Positions 36,625 to 45,538 of a stretch of DNA of 64,000 nucleotides are shown here, piece after piece. Both the position numbers and the translations under genes were made by a program. The notes under the pieces were generated by a model, which was not told the DNA's origin, did no database searches, and saw only the letters and a list, made by a program, of their open reading frames with translations. How positions within the stretch are numbered: position 1 is the stretch's first letter; each line of letters opens with the position of its first letter. This DNA comes from Massilia sp. UMI-21 (lineage in GTDB: Bacteria; Pseudomonadota; Gammaproteobacteria; Burkholderiales; Burkholderiaceae_D), in the NCBI GenBank assembly GCA_015277795.1, contig CP063848.1, positions 4,836,001 to 4,900,000 on the forward strand, written 5' to 3'.

Positions 36625-37473
36625 TTACTTCGGGAAGGCGAGGACTTCCTGCTGCTGCTCGCCGAGACCGGCGATGCCGAGCCTGAGCTTGTCGCCCTTC
36701 TTGAGGAAGCGCTGCGGCGAGCGTCCCATGCCCACGCCCGGCGGGGTGCCGGTGGTGATGATGTCGCCCGGCTCCAGCGTCATGAAACGCGACACGTAGC
36801 TGACGATGTGCGCCACCGGGAAGATCATGTTCGACGTATTCCCGGTCTGCATGCGCTTGCCGTTCAGCTCCAGGTAGAGGTCGAGGTCCTGGACGTCGTA
36901 GATCTCGTCGCGCGTCACCAGGAAGGGGCCGACCGGACCGAAGGTGTCGCAGCCCTTGCCCTTGTCCCACTGCGAGCCCATCTCGAACTGGAAGGCGCGC
37001 TCGGACAGGTCGTTGACCACGCAATAGCCGGCCACGTACTTCAGGGCCTCGGCTTCGTCCACGTACTGCGCACGGGTACCGATCACGACGCCCAGCTCGA
37101 CTTCCCAGTCGGTCTTCTTCGAACCCTTCGGCAGCTGGACCGGATCGTCCGGGCCGGACAGGCAGCTGATCGCCTTGGTGAAGAAGATCGGTTCCGTCGG
37201 CACCGCAGCCCCCGTCTCGGCGGCGTGGTCGGCATAGTTCATGCCGATGCCGATGAACTTGCCGACGCCCCTGACCGGCACGCCCAGGCGCGGATTGCCG
37301 CGCACGAGCGGCAGCGTTTTCGGGTCGACCTTGGCCAGCTTGCGCAAGGCCTTGTCCGACAGGACCGATGCGTCGATGTCGCCGATGATCCCGGACAGGT
37401 CGCGCAGGCGGCCCTCTTCGTCGAACAGGCCCGGTTTTTCCTTGCCGGGACGGCCGTAGCGTACCAATCTCAT
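36625..37473 (-). CDS. Fumarylacetoacetate-hydrolase-family protein
   Basis: A 282-residue enzyme of the FAH superfamily (acylpyruvate hydrolases, 2-keto-3-deoxy-fuconate or ureidoglycolate lyase-like). Metal ligands are visible in DWEVELGVVIGT (two Glu) and VAGYCVVNDLSERAFQ (Asp); KFIGIGMNYADHAAE and TGTPPGVGMG are family hallmarks. MRLVRYGR (37473) is the standard start for this subgroup; the frame to 37503 has no site. The exact substrate cannot be read. Confidence 0.88.
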   Translation of the reverse strand: MRLVRYGRPGKEKPGLFDEEGRLRDLSGIIGDIDASVLSDKALRKLAKVDPKTLPLVRGNPRLGVPVRGVGKFIGIGMNYADHAAETGAAVPTEPIFFTKAISCLSGPDDPVQLPKGSKKTDWEVELGVVIGTRAQYVDEAEALKYVAGYCVVNDLSERAFQFEMGSQWDKGKGCDTFGPVGPFLVTRDEIYDVQDLDLYLELNGKRMQTGNTSNMIFPVAHIVSYVSRFMTLEPGDIITTGTPPGVGMGRSPQRFLKKGDKLRLGIAGLGEQQQEVLAFPK

Positions 37474-37560
37474 TGTTGTATTCCCCGTATTGAACTGGCC
37501 CATGCATGGGCAGGGGGCGATGATACCAAGGATCGCGCAGGGCGGCGGCGGTTCGGCCGC

Positions 37561-37923
37561 TCAGCGGGTCAGGAGAAACGCGCTGATGTCGAGCGCATCG
37601 CGTTCGCTTACCCCCATGTTGGGCATGGCGGTTTCCGGATCGATCGACTGCGGGTCGCGGATCCAGCGCACCAGGTTGGCCTGGTCGTGCGGCAGCGAGC
37701 CGGCCAGCACCTTGCGCCGCGCCATGTCCTCGAGGGGCCGGCCAACGTACACCTTCGATCCGGACACGCCCGGAATGATGTGGCAGGACTGGCAGGCGTA
37801 CTGGGTGACGGCGATCCTGCCGCGCTCCGGGTCGCCCTGTACCCCGACCGGCGGCCGCTGGGGCGAACAGGCGGCCAGGCCGGCCAGCAGCAGCACCGCC
37901 GCCGCCACGCGCGGAAGGTTCAT
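37561..37923 (-). CDS. Monohaem cytochrome c lipoprotein
   Basis: A 120-residue exported lipoprotein with signal and lipobox (AVLLLAGLAAC) and one haem site CQSCH; the axial Met is probably in ETAMPNMGVS. The domain resembles that of the 38558 cytochrome (CHIIPGVSG / CHTIPGVQG) and the C-terminal domain of CtaC. The start overlaps the previous cytochrome gene by 4 nt (ATGA). It likely carries electrons at the membrane for the neighbouring oxidase. Confidence 0.88.
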   Translation of the reverse strand: MNLPRVAAAVLLLAGLAACSPQRPPVGVQGDPERGRIAVTQYACQSCHIIPGVSGSKVYVGRPLEDMARRKVLAGSLPHDQANLVRWIRDPQSIDPETAMPNMGVSERDALDISAFLLTR

Positions 37924-38468
37924 TTCGTCTCTCCCTGTGCGGTCGCGATCCGGTAATCCTGTGGGCTCATCGTCGGCAGCGTCGTCACGAAGGCCACCAC
38001 CGCCCAGATCTCGTCGTCGCGCAAGTGGTATTCCCAGGCCGGCATGCCGCTCATCTTGATGCCGTGCCTGGTGATCCAGTACAGCTCGCGCGGCTTCCAG
38101 TGCCGGGTCGCGTCCACCAGCGGGCCGGGAATCGGCTGCATGCTCATGCCGATGGTCGACGGCGCCACGGCGGGCCCGCCGTGGCACTGCACGCAGTTGT
38201 CGCGGTAGACCTGCGCGCCCAGGCGCAACTGCTGTTCGCCACCCAGGCCGGAGGCCGGCAGGGCGACGTCCTGCGCGTGATTGCGCACCGAGTACGCCAG
38301 GCCCTCTCCCAGCACCGCGTACACCATGGGGAAGTGCTGGGCCGTGGCCCCGATGTTGTACCAGCCGCCGAACAGCAGGGCCAGCCCGGCCGCGCCCGCG
38401 GTAACGCCGGCCGCCAGCAGGGTCAGTACAGCGGTCTTCACGATCAGCCGTTGGCGGTTGGAAAGCAT
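37920..38468 (-). CDS. Membrane-anchored monohaem cytochrome c
   Basis: A 182-residue protein with one N-terminal membrane anchor (AVLTLLAAGVTAGAAGLALLFGG) and a periplasmic cytochrome domain with NCVQCHGGPAVAPS; the axial Met is in IKMSGMPAWEY. The YWITRHGIKMSGMPAW pattern occurs in cytochrome subunits of alcohol dehydrogenases and alternative complexes. It is first in a two-gene operon with the lipoprotein cytochrome and faces the oxidase operon from the other strand. Confidence 0.88.
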   Translation of the reverse strand: MLSNRQRLIVKTAVLTLLAAGVTAGAAGLALLFGGWYNIGATAQHFPMVYAVLGEGLAYSVRNHAQDVALPASGLGGEQQLRLGAQVYRDNCVQCHGGPAVAPSTIGMSMQPIPGPLVDATRHWKPRELYWITRHGIKMSGMPAWEYHLRDDEIWAVVAFVTTLPTMSPQDYRIATAQGETK

Positions 38469-38501
38469 GTCGGGAGCGCGTCCGATTGAATTGTTAAAAA
38501 A

Positions 38502-38529
38502 TTTACATCATTCTTTTGTGTATTATAAA
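38502..38529 (+). promoter_or_regulatory. Candidate sigma-70 promoter of the oxidase operon
   Basis: TTTACA (38502-38507) and TATAAA (38524-38529) are 16 nt apart in a strongly AT-rich stretch that stands out from the GC-rich surroundings. The start codon GTG 38558 follows about 28 nt after the -10, giving a short leader. The same island would serve the divergent cytochrome pair. Confidence 0.6.
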
Positions 38530-38557
38530 AGCGACTCCACAATTCTGATTTTCAAGC

Positions 38558-38956
38558 GTGCGCCCCCTACCTTCCCACGAATTCGCCCGCAAGAGCACAC
38601 CGGCTGCCGCTACGCTGCTGGCCTGCGCCATGCTGCTCGTCGGCTGCAAGGAAGAGCGTCCCATGACCGTCCCCGGCGGCGACGCGCAGCAGGGCCTGCG
38701 CCTGACCACCCAGTACCAGTGCGGCGCCTGCCACACGATTCCCGGCGTGCAGGGCGCCGCGGGCGATCAGGGCCCCTCCCTCGAGCACGTCGGCCGCCTG
38801 AGCTACATCGCCAGCGGCGTTCCCAACCAGCCCGCCAACATGGTGCGCTGGCTGCGCGTGCCGCATGCCGTCAGGCCGGGCACCGAGATGCCGTCGATGG
38901 GTCTTACCGAGCAGGAGGCGCGCCACATCGCCGCCTTCCTGTACACCTTGCAATGA
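38558..38956 (+). CDS. Monohaem cytochrome c lipoprotein, first gene of oxidase operon
   Basis: A 132-residue exported protein with lipobox (LACAMLLVGC) and haem site CGACH; the axial Met is probably in GTEMPSMGLT. I use GTG 38558: the next ATG (38630) is only four codons before the lipobox Cys and cannot give a signal peptide. The cytochrome domain is clearly related to the C-terminal domain of the next gene product. It is likely an electron donor to the caa3-type oxidase. Confidence 0.83.
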   Translation: MRPLPSHEFARKSTPAAATLLACAMLLVGCKEERPMTVPGGDAQQGLRLTTQYQCGACHTIPGVQGAAGDQGPSLEHVGRLSYIASGVPNQPANMVRWLRVPHAVRPGTEMPSMGLTEQEARHIAAFLYTLQ

Positions 38957-38963
38957 GGCGGCG

Positions 38964-39905
38964 ATGAGTCTTCCTGTCGACGGCACGCTGCAGTCCGTCC
39001 TGCACCCGGCCGGCTGGGACGCCGCCATCATCAGCCAGTTCGCCTGGGTGATGTTCGGCGCCGGCGCCGTGATCTTCATCGCCGTCATGGCGCTGCTGTA
39101 CCTGAGCCTGCGGCGCCGCGAACGGCCGGCGCATGCGCTGCTCTGGATCGGCGGCGGCGGCATCGCCTTCCCTGTCGTCGTGCTCAGCGCGCTGCTGGCC
39201 TGGAGCACCTGGCGCAGCGCCCAGCTGGCGCCGCAAACCTCGCACGATGCGCTCGTCATCTCGCTCACCGCCAAAATGTGGTGGTGGGAGGTGCGCTACC
39301 GCGACCCGGCGAGCGGGCGCGAGATCGTCACCGCCAACGAGATCCACATCCCCACCGGACGCGCGGTCTACCTCGGCCTGAATTCGGCCGACGTGATCCA
39401 CAGCCTGTGGGTGCCGTCGCTGGCCGGCAAGCGCGACATGGTGCCGGGCCGCGTCACCGGCCTGAACCTGCGCGCGGACAAGCCCGGCGTCTACCGCGGC
39501 CAGTGCGCCGAGTACTGCGGCGCCCAGCACGCCAAGATGGCGCTGCACGTGGTGGCCCTGCCCCCGCACGAGTTCGAGGCCTGGCTGGCGCGCCAGGCCC
39601 AGCCTGCCATGCCGGCGAACAACGCGATACTCGAACGCGGCCGCAGCGCCTTCCTGGAACAGCGCTGCCAGGCCTGCCACACGATCCGCGGCGTGGCCGA
39701 AGAGGCGCACCAGGGGCCGGACCTGACCCACGTCGGCAGCCGCATGTACATCGCGGCCGGCACCCTGCGCACCCGCCACGACACCCTGAAAGCCTGGATC
39801 GCCCACCCGCAGGCGGCCAAGCCCGGCGTCTTCATGCCGGGCTCGCCGGAGCTCGACCGCGACACGCTGGACGCGCTGGCCACCTATCTCGAGCACCTGA
39901 AATGA
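38964..39905 (+). CDS. ctaC: Cytochrome c oxidase subunit II fused to cytochrome c
   Basis: A 313-residue caa3-type subunit II. Two membrane helices (about residues 24-47 and 58-80) lead to the cupredoxin domain with the CuA site: His in SADVIHSLWVPS and the cluster GQCAEYCGAQHAKM (two Cys, His, Met). A cytochrome c domain follows (residues ~225-313) with CQACHTIRG and Met in PGVFMPGSP. Electrons would go cytochrome c domain to CuA to subunit I. It lacks the usual signal or lipobox start. Its TGA overlaps the ctaD ATG. Confidence 0.93.
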   Translation: MSLPVDGTLQSVLHPAGWDAAIISQFAWVMFGAGAVIFIAVMALLYLSLRRRERPAHALLWIGGGGIAFPVVVLSALLAWSTWRSAQLAPQTSHDALVISLTAKMWWWEVRYRDPASGREIVTANEIHIPTGRAVYLGLNSADVIHSLWVPSLAGKRDMVPGRVTGLNLRADKPGVYRGQCAEYCGAQHAKMALHVVALPPHEFEAWLARQAQPAMPANNAILERGRSAFLEQRCQACHTIRGVAEEAHQGPDLTHVGSRMYIAAGTLRTRHDTLKAWIAHPQAAKPGVFMPGSPELDRDTLDALATYLEHLK

Positions 39906-42424
39906 CGCAGCCCTCCAACACATTGCCCAGTTCCCTGCCCCGGCCGGAGGACGAATTCGAGCGCCTCAAGGAAGTCTGGCGCACCCCTACCGGCTGGCGT
40001 TTCTTCAAGTCGGTCAACAACACCAGCATCGGCCTGCTCTACATCGGCACCGCGCTGCTGTTCTTCATCCTGGCCGGCATCCTGGCGCTCGTGATGCGGG
40101 TGCAGCTGGCGGTGCCCGACAATACCCTGCTCAGTCCCGGCACCTACAACCAGGTCTTCACCATGCACGGCACGGTGATGATGTTCCTGTTCGCGATTCC
40201 GATCGTCGAGGCGATCGCCGTCTACCTGCTGCCCAACATGCTGGGCGCACGCGACCTGCCCTTCCCGCGCCTGTCGGCCTATGCCTATTGGGCCTACGCC
40301 TTCGGCGGCCTGGCCTTCTTCTGCACCGTCTTCGTGGGCCTGGCGCCGGACGGCGGCTGGTTCATGTACCCGCCCTACACCGGCAACACGTATTCGCCCG
40401 GGCTGAACGCCGACTTCTGGCTGCTCGGGATCGGCTTCATCGAGATCTCGGCCATCGCCGGCGCGGTCGAGCTGATCGTCGGCATCCTGTTCACGCGCGC
40501 GCCGGGCATGACCCTGCGCCGCATGCCGGTGTATGCCTGGGCCATGCTGGTGGTTGCGGTGATGATCGTGTTCGCCTTCCCGGCGGTGATTGCCGGCACC
40601 GCCCTGCTGGAGCTGGAGCGCGCCTTCGACTGGCCCTTCTTCATCGCCGAGCGCGGCGGCGACCCGATCCTGTGGCAGCACCTGTTCTGGTTCTTCGGCC
40701 ACCCCGAGGTCTACATCATCTTCCTGCCGGCCGCCGGCATGGTCTCGACCATGGTCCCGACCCTGGCCGCCACCCCGCTGGTGGGACGGCGCGCCGTCAT
40801 CGTGGCCCTGGTGGGCGTCGGTTTCTTCAGCTTCGGGCTGTGGGCGCACCACATGTTCACGGCCGGCCTGGGCGTGCTGGAGATGAGCTTCATCTCGGCG
40901 GCCAGCATGGCGGTGGCCATCCCGACCGGGATCCAGGTGTTCGCCTGGCTCGCCACGCTGTGGAACGGGCGCGTGCGCATGCATTCGCCCACGCTGTTCC
41001 TGATGGGTTTCATGTTCATCTTCGTGCTGGGCGGCCTGACCGGCGTGATGGTGGCGGTGGTTCCCTTCGACTGGCAGGTGCACGACACCTATTTCATCGT
41101 GGCCCACCTGCACTACGTCCTGATCGGCGGGATGGTGTTCCCGGTGTTCGCCGCGCTGTATTACTGGTTCCCCCAGGTCAAGGGGCAATGCCTGTCCGAG
41201 CGCCTGGCGCGCTGGGTGTTCTGGCTGATGTTCGGCGGCTTCAACCTGGCCTTCTTCCCCATGCATATCACGGGCCTGCTCGGCATGCCGCGCCGGGTCT
41301 ACACCTACGATGCGCAGCTCGGCTGGAACCTGCTGAACATGCTGTCCACGATCGGCGCCTTCATCTTCGCGCTCGGCGTGCTGGTCTTGATCTTCGATGC
41401 CGTGCGCACCCTGCGCCGGCCGGAAAAAGAACCGGGCAACCCCTGGAACGCGGCGACGCTCGAGTGGCTGCCCGCAGGCTCCTACGGCAACCATAGCATC
41501 CCGCGCATCAGCTCGACCAATCCGCTATGGGACCAGCCGAGCCTGTCGGAGGAAGTCGCGCGCGGCCAGCATTACCTGCCGGGCACCGCCACCGGCCTGC
41601 GCGAGACCATCGCCACCAGCCCGGTCAGCGCCGAGCCGCGCTACCTGATGGTGCTGCCGGGCGACAGCTGGCTGCCCGTCATCGCCGCCCTCGGCACGGC
41701 CGGCTTCTTCCTGCTGCTGACGGTGAAGGCGATCCTGCTGGCCTGGACCTTCGGCCTGGTGGCGGTGGCCGGCACCGTCGCCTGGCTGTGGGAATCGGAC
41801 CGCAAGCCGCCGATCGCACAGGCGCGCGTCGCCGACGACCTGGTGCTTCCGGTAAACGCAAAAGGCGCGGCCTCGCAATCCTGGTGGGGCACGATGGTGA
41901 TGCTGGTGGTCGATGCCAGCATCTTCGCTTCGTTCTGCTTCGCCTACATCCATGTCTCGATGCGCCTGCTGGTCTGCCCGCCTCCCGGCGCCGCCTTGCC
42001 GGCCCTGCCCTGGCAGTTCGTCTCCGCCGGCCTGCTCCTGGCGAGTTCGGTCTTGATGCTGCTGGCGGTGCGCGCGCTCGGCAAGCGCCGCCTGCCCTGG
42101 CTGGTGCTGCTGGCGCTCGGCTGCACCGTGGCCTCGTTCATGCTCGACCTGCGCGGTCACCAATATGCCGGCCTGGACCCGAGCGCCAGCGCCTGGGGCG
42201 CCGCGATCGGCGCGCTGCTCGGCTACCAGGGGCTGCACGTGGTGGTGCTGGCGATCGCCGGCCCCTACCTGTGCCTGCGCACCTGGCGCGGCCACCTGGG
42301 TGAGCACAGCCGCGCCACGCTCGACAACGTCGCCCTGCTGTGGCACTACACGACGCTGCAGGGCATCGCCGGCATGGTGCTGGTGCAGGGCCTGCCGTCG
42401 CTGATGCCCTGGCTGATGGAGTAA
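39902..42424 (+). CDS. ctaD: Cytochrome c oxidase subunit I-III fusion
   Basis: An 840-residue fusion. Residues ~1-560 are subunit I with haem a ligand in FTMHGTVMMF, CuB ligands in WFFGHPEVYI and WAHHMFTAG, and haem a/a3 His in VAHLHYVLIGG. GHPEVYI with Glu fits an A1-type oxidase with the D-channel acid. Residues ~610-840 are a subunit III-like membrane part (SWWGTMVMLVVDASIFASFCFAYIHV). The fused I-III layout is known from some caa3 oxidases. ATGA overlap with ctaC couples translation. No ctaG or haem A synthesis gene is nearby. Confidence 0.93.
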   Translation: MTQPSNTLPSSLPRPEDEFERLKEVWRTPTGWRFFKSVNNTSIGLLYIGTALLFFILAGILALVMRVQLAVPDNTLLSPGTYNQVFTMHGTVMMFLFAIPIVEAIAVYLLPNMLGARDLPFPRLSAYAYWAYAFGGLAFFCTVFVGLAPDGGWFMYPPYTGNTYSPGLNADFWLLGIGFIEISAIAGAVELIVGILFTRAPGMTLRRMPVYAWAMLVVAVMIVFAFPAVIAGTALLELERAFDWPFFIAERGGDPILWQHLFWFFGHPEVYIIFLPAAGMVSTMVPTLAATPLVGRRAVIVALVGVGFFSFGLWAHHMFTAGLGVLEMSFISAASMAVAIPTGIQVFAWLATLWNGRVRMHSPTLFLMGFMFIFVLGGLTGVMVAVVPFDWQVHDTYFIVAHLHYVLIGGMVFPVFAALYYWFPQVKGQCLSERLARWVFWLMFGGFNLAFFPMHITGLLGMPRRVYTYDAQLGWNLLNMLSTIGAFIFALGVLVLIFDAVRTLRRPEKEPGNPWNAATLEWLPAGSYGNHSIPRISSTNPLWDQPSLSEEVARGQHYLPGTATGLRETIATSPVSAEPRYLMVLPGDSWLPVIAALGTAGFFLLLTVKAILLAWTFGLVAVAGTVAWLWESDRKPPIAQARVADDLVLPVNAKGAASQSWWGTMVMLVVDASIFASFCFAYIHVSMRLLVCPPPGAALPALPWQFVSAGLLLASSVLMLLAVRALGKRRLPWLVLLALGCTVASFMLDLRGHQYAGLDPSASAWGAAIGALLGYQGLHVVVLAIAGPYLCLRTWRGHLGEHSRATLDNVALLWHYTTLQGIAGMVLVQGLPSLMPWLME

Positions 42425-42426
42425 GC

Positions 42427-42756
42427 ATGCACGATCATTTCTTTCGCCAGCTCCTGCGCGGCACCCTGCCCATGCTGGTATGGGCCGCCCACTTCACCTT
42501 CAGCTACCTGATGGCGGCGGCCCAGTGCACGCCGGCCCTGATGCGCGATGGGGGACCGGACCGGACGCTGCTCGGCATCGCGACGGCAGTGGCGCTGGCC
42601 ATCTGCCTGTGGCTGGCGTGGCGCGAGCGGGGCATCCTGCATCATGCAAAGGATGCCGCGCTGCTGGATTGGGCCGGGGCGCTGGGCGCCCTGCTGGCGC
42701 TGGTGGGGATCCTGTGGACCGGACTGCCCCTGCTGTTGGTCGAAGGGTGTGCGTAA
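42427..42756 (+). CDS. Small membrane protein at end of oxidase operon
   Basis: A 109-residue protein with three predicted membrane helices (LPMLVWAAHFTFSYLMAAA, TLLGIATAVALAICLWLAW, LDWAGALGALLALVGILW). A GGAG lies 5 nt before ATG 42427, inside the end of ctaD. Small membrane proteins in this position often belong to caa3 oxidases as extra subunits; the family is not recognised with certainty. Confidence 0.75.
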   Translation: MHDHFFRQLLRGTLPMLVWAAHFTFSYLMAAAQCTPALMRDGGPDRTLLGIATAVALAICLWLAWRERGILHHAKDAALLDWAGALGALLALVGILWTGLPLLLVEGCA

Positions 42757-42763
42757 GGCGGGC

Positions 42764-42784
42764 GGGCGGGCTTGCCGTCCGCCC
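42764..42784. terminator. GC hairpin between convergent genes, possible terminator
   Basis: GGGCGG and CCGCCC pair around 9 nt just after the small membrane protein gene and before the convergent 42791 stop. No U tract is seen on either strand, so function is uncertain. Confidence 0.3.
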
Positions 42785-42790
42785 GGCGAA

Positions 42791-44107
42791 TCACCGGCCG
42801 GGCGTCACGCGCCAGATCGTGTTCCCGACATCGTCCGCGACCAAAATCGCCCCTGCCTTGTCGACCGCGACGCCGACCGGCCGTCCGAGCGCGTCGCCAT
42901 GCCTGTCGACGAAGCCGGAGAGCAGCTCGACCGGCTTGCCGGCCGGCCGGCCTTCCCTGAACGGCACATAGACCACGTTGTAGCCCGACAGCGGCTTGCG
43001 GTTCCACGATCCGTGCTGGCCGACGATGGCGCCGTTCTCGAACCGGGGCAGCAGCGAACCGGTATAGAAGGCCAGCCCGAGCGCGGCCACGTGGGAGCCG
43101 AGCGCATAGTCCGGCACCAGCGCCTGCTGCACCAGATCGGGGCGCGGCGGCTGCACCCGCTCGTCCACGTGCCGGCCGTAGTAGCTGTAGGGCCAGCCGT
43201 AGAAACCGCCCCGCCTTACCGAGGTCAGGTAGTCCGGCACCAGGTCGCTGCCCAATTCGTCGCGTTCGTTCACCACGGTCCAGAGCACGCCGGTCTGCGG
43301 ATGCCAGGCCATGCCGTTCGGGTTGCGCAAGCCCGAGGCGAAGACTTGCGTCCTGCCGGTGGCGATGTCCACTTCGAGGATGGCGGCGCGGTCGACCTCC
43401 TTGTCCATGCCGTTTTCGGCGACGTTGCTGTTCGAGCCCACGGTGGCATACAGCCTGCGGCCGTCCTGGCTGGCGATGATGTTCTTGGTCCAGTGGTGGT
43501 TCAGCGGGCCGCCCGGCAGCGGCGCCACCGGCTGCGCGCTCGCGCTGATTTCGGTGTCGCCTTCGCGGTAGGGGAAACGCACGATGCCGTCGGTGTTCGC
43601 CACGTACAGCATGTCGCCGACCAGGACCATGCCGAAGGGCGAATGCAGGTCCTTCAGGAAAACGCTCTTCAGCTCCGCCACGCCGTCGCCGTCGGCATCG
43701 CGCAGCAGCGTGATGCGGTTCGCGCTGGGCACGGCGGCGCCGGCCTTCGCCATCACCAGGCCCATGACGTAGCCCCGGATGCCCTTGCGGTCTTGCGGGC
43801 GTTCGGGCGCATTGGTTTCGGCCACCAGTACATCGCCGTTGGGCAGCACCAGCAGCCAGCGCGGATGGTCGAGGCCTGCCGCGAAAGCCTTGACTGCCAG
43901 GCCGGGCGCGGCCGCCGGTGTGGCGCCCGGCGGCCAGCCCCTGGCTGGCGCAATGTCGACGGTCGGGATCAGGCTCCTGACCGGCGCCTCGATGACGGGC
44001 TGCAAGCCGACGTCGGCGCCGGGCGGCAAGGTGGATTGTTGCGCGCAGGCGGCAAGCAGCAGGGGCATGGCGCCCGCCGACAGGCAGGGCAGGATGTGGT
44101 GGCGCAT
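42791..44107 (-). CDS. Sorbosone/PQQ-glucose-dehydrogenase-like lipoprotein
   Basis: A 438-residue exported lipoprotein (LLLAACAQQ) with a six-bladed beta-propeller of the soluble glucose/sorbosone dehydrogenase family. Typical segments are LDHPRWLLVLPNGDVLVAE, LPGGPLNHHWTKNI, GLRNPNGMAWHP and FYGWPYSYYG. Relatives oxidise aldoses or sorbosone with PQQ in the periplasm, but many have no shown activity. ATG 44107 has GGGAGAG upstream; the frame start at 44140 is less likely. It could feed electrons to the nearby cytochromes. Confidence 0.87.
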   Translation of the reverse strand: MRHHILPCLSAGAMPLLLAACAQQSTLPPGADVGLQPVIEAPVRSLIPTVDIAPARGWPPGATPAAAPGLAVKAFAAGLDHPRWLLVLPNGDVLVAETNAPERPQDRKGIRGYVMGLVMAKAGAAVPSANRITLLRDADGDGVAELKSVFLKDLHSPFGMVLVGDMLYVANTDGIVRFPYREGDTEISASAQPVAPLPGGPLNHHWTKNIIASQDGRRLYATVGSNSNVAENGMDKEVDRAAILEVDIATGRTQVFASGLRNPNGMAWHPQTGVLWTVVNERDELGSDLVPDYLTSVRRGGFYGWPYSYYGRHVDERVQPPRPDLVQQALVPDYALGSHVAALGLAFYTGSLLPRFENGAIVGQHGSWNRKPLSGYNVVYVPFREGRPAGKPVELLSGFVDRHGDALGRPVGVAVDKAGAILVADDVGNTIWRVTPGR

Positions 44108-44204
44108 GGTGCTCTCCCGGGAACAACGGACGGCGTCCATTCTGGCTCGATACTAGCCAGTTTGGCAATGTCGCGCCGTCCGTTACCAACAGAAGACCCA
44201 GCCG

Positions 44205-45494
44205 TCAGGACGTCACCGCCAATCCTTCTTCTTCCACCGGGGCCGCGGCCTCTGCCCGGCGCCGGCGCCGCCGCCGCAGGACGAAGCCGGCCAGTCCCGG
44301 CAGTTGAATCAGCACCAGCACCGCGAAGGCCGCGCGATAGGCCACGGCCGGGGCATGGCCTTCCCCGTCGGCGCTCCACAGCCCGATCATCAGGCCGAAA
44401 CCGGCCTGCACCACGAAGGCGCCGATGAAGATCAGGAGGTTCAGGCAGGTTGCCGCGCGCCCGGTCAGCTCGCGCGGCATCGACTGCGCGATGATCGCGT
44501 ACTCGATACCGGTGATCGTCCCGACCAGGGTGAACAGCACCGACAGCAACTGGAAGCTCGGCCGGTAGTTGACGATGAAGGCAGCCTGCACCAGCAGGAA
44601 GAGGCCGATGCCGGCGGCGGCGACGTCGAGCGGAGCGATGCCACGCTTGCCCGCCCACTCGGTGATCGTGCCCACCGCAATGGCGCCGAAGATCACCGAG
44701 GCCATGCCCATGTAGAGCAGGTAGGCCACCGCGTCGTCCGGGAAGCGCGCGACATCGCTCAGCCAGCGCCCGATCCACAAGCCCTGGATGCCGAAGAACA
44801 CCGCATGCGGGATCAGGACCAGGGAGGCCGTGGTACGGAACACCGGCGCGCGGAACACCTCGCGCAGGGCCTGGCCGAGCGGCCCGCGCGACGGCTGCGT
44901 GCCGCTGTCGCGCGGATACAGCAGCGCGATCAAGAGCCCGGAGCAGGCGGTGAGCCCCGCCAGGATGGCGAACAGGCCGCGCCAGTCGGTGTAGTCGAGC
45001 GCCAGGCGCACCGGCATGGTGGCGGTGGCGGCGCCCAGGCCGCCCACCGCGATCAGGTAGCCGTGTACCGATGGCAGCTTGCTTGGGGTGATCCAGGTGG
45101 AGATCGCCTTGACCGCCGCCATGAAGCAGCCGCCCAGGCCGAAGCCCATGATGGCGCGCGCCGCCAGCAGCTGCCCGAAGCCGCTGCCGCGCGAGAACAG
45201 CAGCGCCCCCAGGGCGCCGACCAGCATCATCGCCAGCTGCACCCGGCGCGGCCCCCAGCGGTCGAGCGCGATCCCGACCGGCAGCTGGACCAGCGCGAAG
45301 GCGAAGAAGAAGGCGCTGGTGAGCAGTCCCAGCTCGCCCGGGGTAAGCGCGAGCGCGCCCACCAGGTGCGAGGCCAGCACCGCGTTCACATTGCGCAGCA
45401 GCGTGGACAGGTAGTGCCCCAGCGCGAACGGCAGGAACACGTAGAAGAATACCGCCACGCCGGACAGGCGTGGCGCGGTGGCGGCGTCCTGCAT
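44205..45494 (-). CDS. MFS transporter
   Basis: A 429-residue major facilitator with 12 predicted helices. The loop 2-3 signature is PVGIALDRWGPRRVQLAMM, and ARAIMGFGLGGCFMAAVKA fits the nucleotide/metabolite-type MFS helix 4. The C-terminus is a basic-then-acidic cytoplasmic tail (RRRRRRRAEAAAPVEEE). It begins 44 nt after the KamA-like gene and probably shares its transcript, so it may move the substrate or product of that enzyme. The substrate is not predictable. Confidence 0.87.
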   Translation of the reverse strand: MQDAATAPRLSGVAVFFYVFLPFALGHYLSTLLRNVNAVLASHLVGALALTPGELGLLTSAFFFAFALVQLPVGIALDRWGPRRVQLAMMLVGALGALLFSRGSGFGQLLAARAIMGFGLGGCFMAAVKAISTWITPSKLPSVHGYLIAVGGLGAATATMPVRLALDYTDWRGLFAILAGLTACSGLLIALLYPRDSGTQPSRGPLGQALREVFRAPVFRTTASLVLIPHAVFFGIQGLWIGRWLSDVARFPDDAVAYLLYMGMASVIFGAIAVGTITEWAGKRGIAPLDVAAAGIGLFLLVQAAFIVNYRPSFQLLSVLFTLVGTITGIEYAIIAQSMPRELTGRAATCLNLLIFIGAFVVQAGFGLMIGLWSADGEGHAPAVAYRAAFAVLVLIQLPGLAGFVLRRRRRRRAEAAAPVEEEGLAVTS

Positions 45495-45538
45495 GGGCCA
45501 GGTCTCGATCGGTTCCGGGGGGCGGTGCCGGCCGGCCC

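Noticed and set aside
38630..38956. Start of the 38558 cytochrome at ATG 38630
   Set aside because: Only four residues would precede the lipobox Cys, too short for export; GTG 38558 gives a full signal peptide.
42757..42800. Possible further copy of the GTAGGGTGG repeat
   Set aside because: Only the core GGGCTTGCCGTCCGC resembles the family; the GTAGGGTGG start and GCGCGTTCAACC end are missing.
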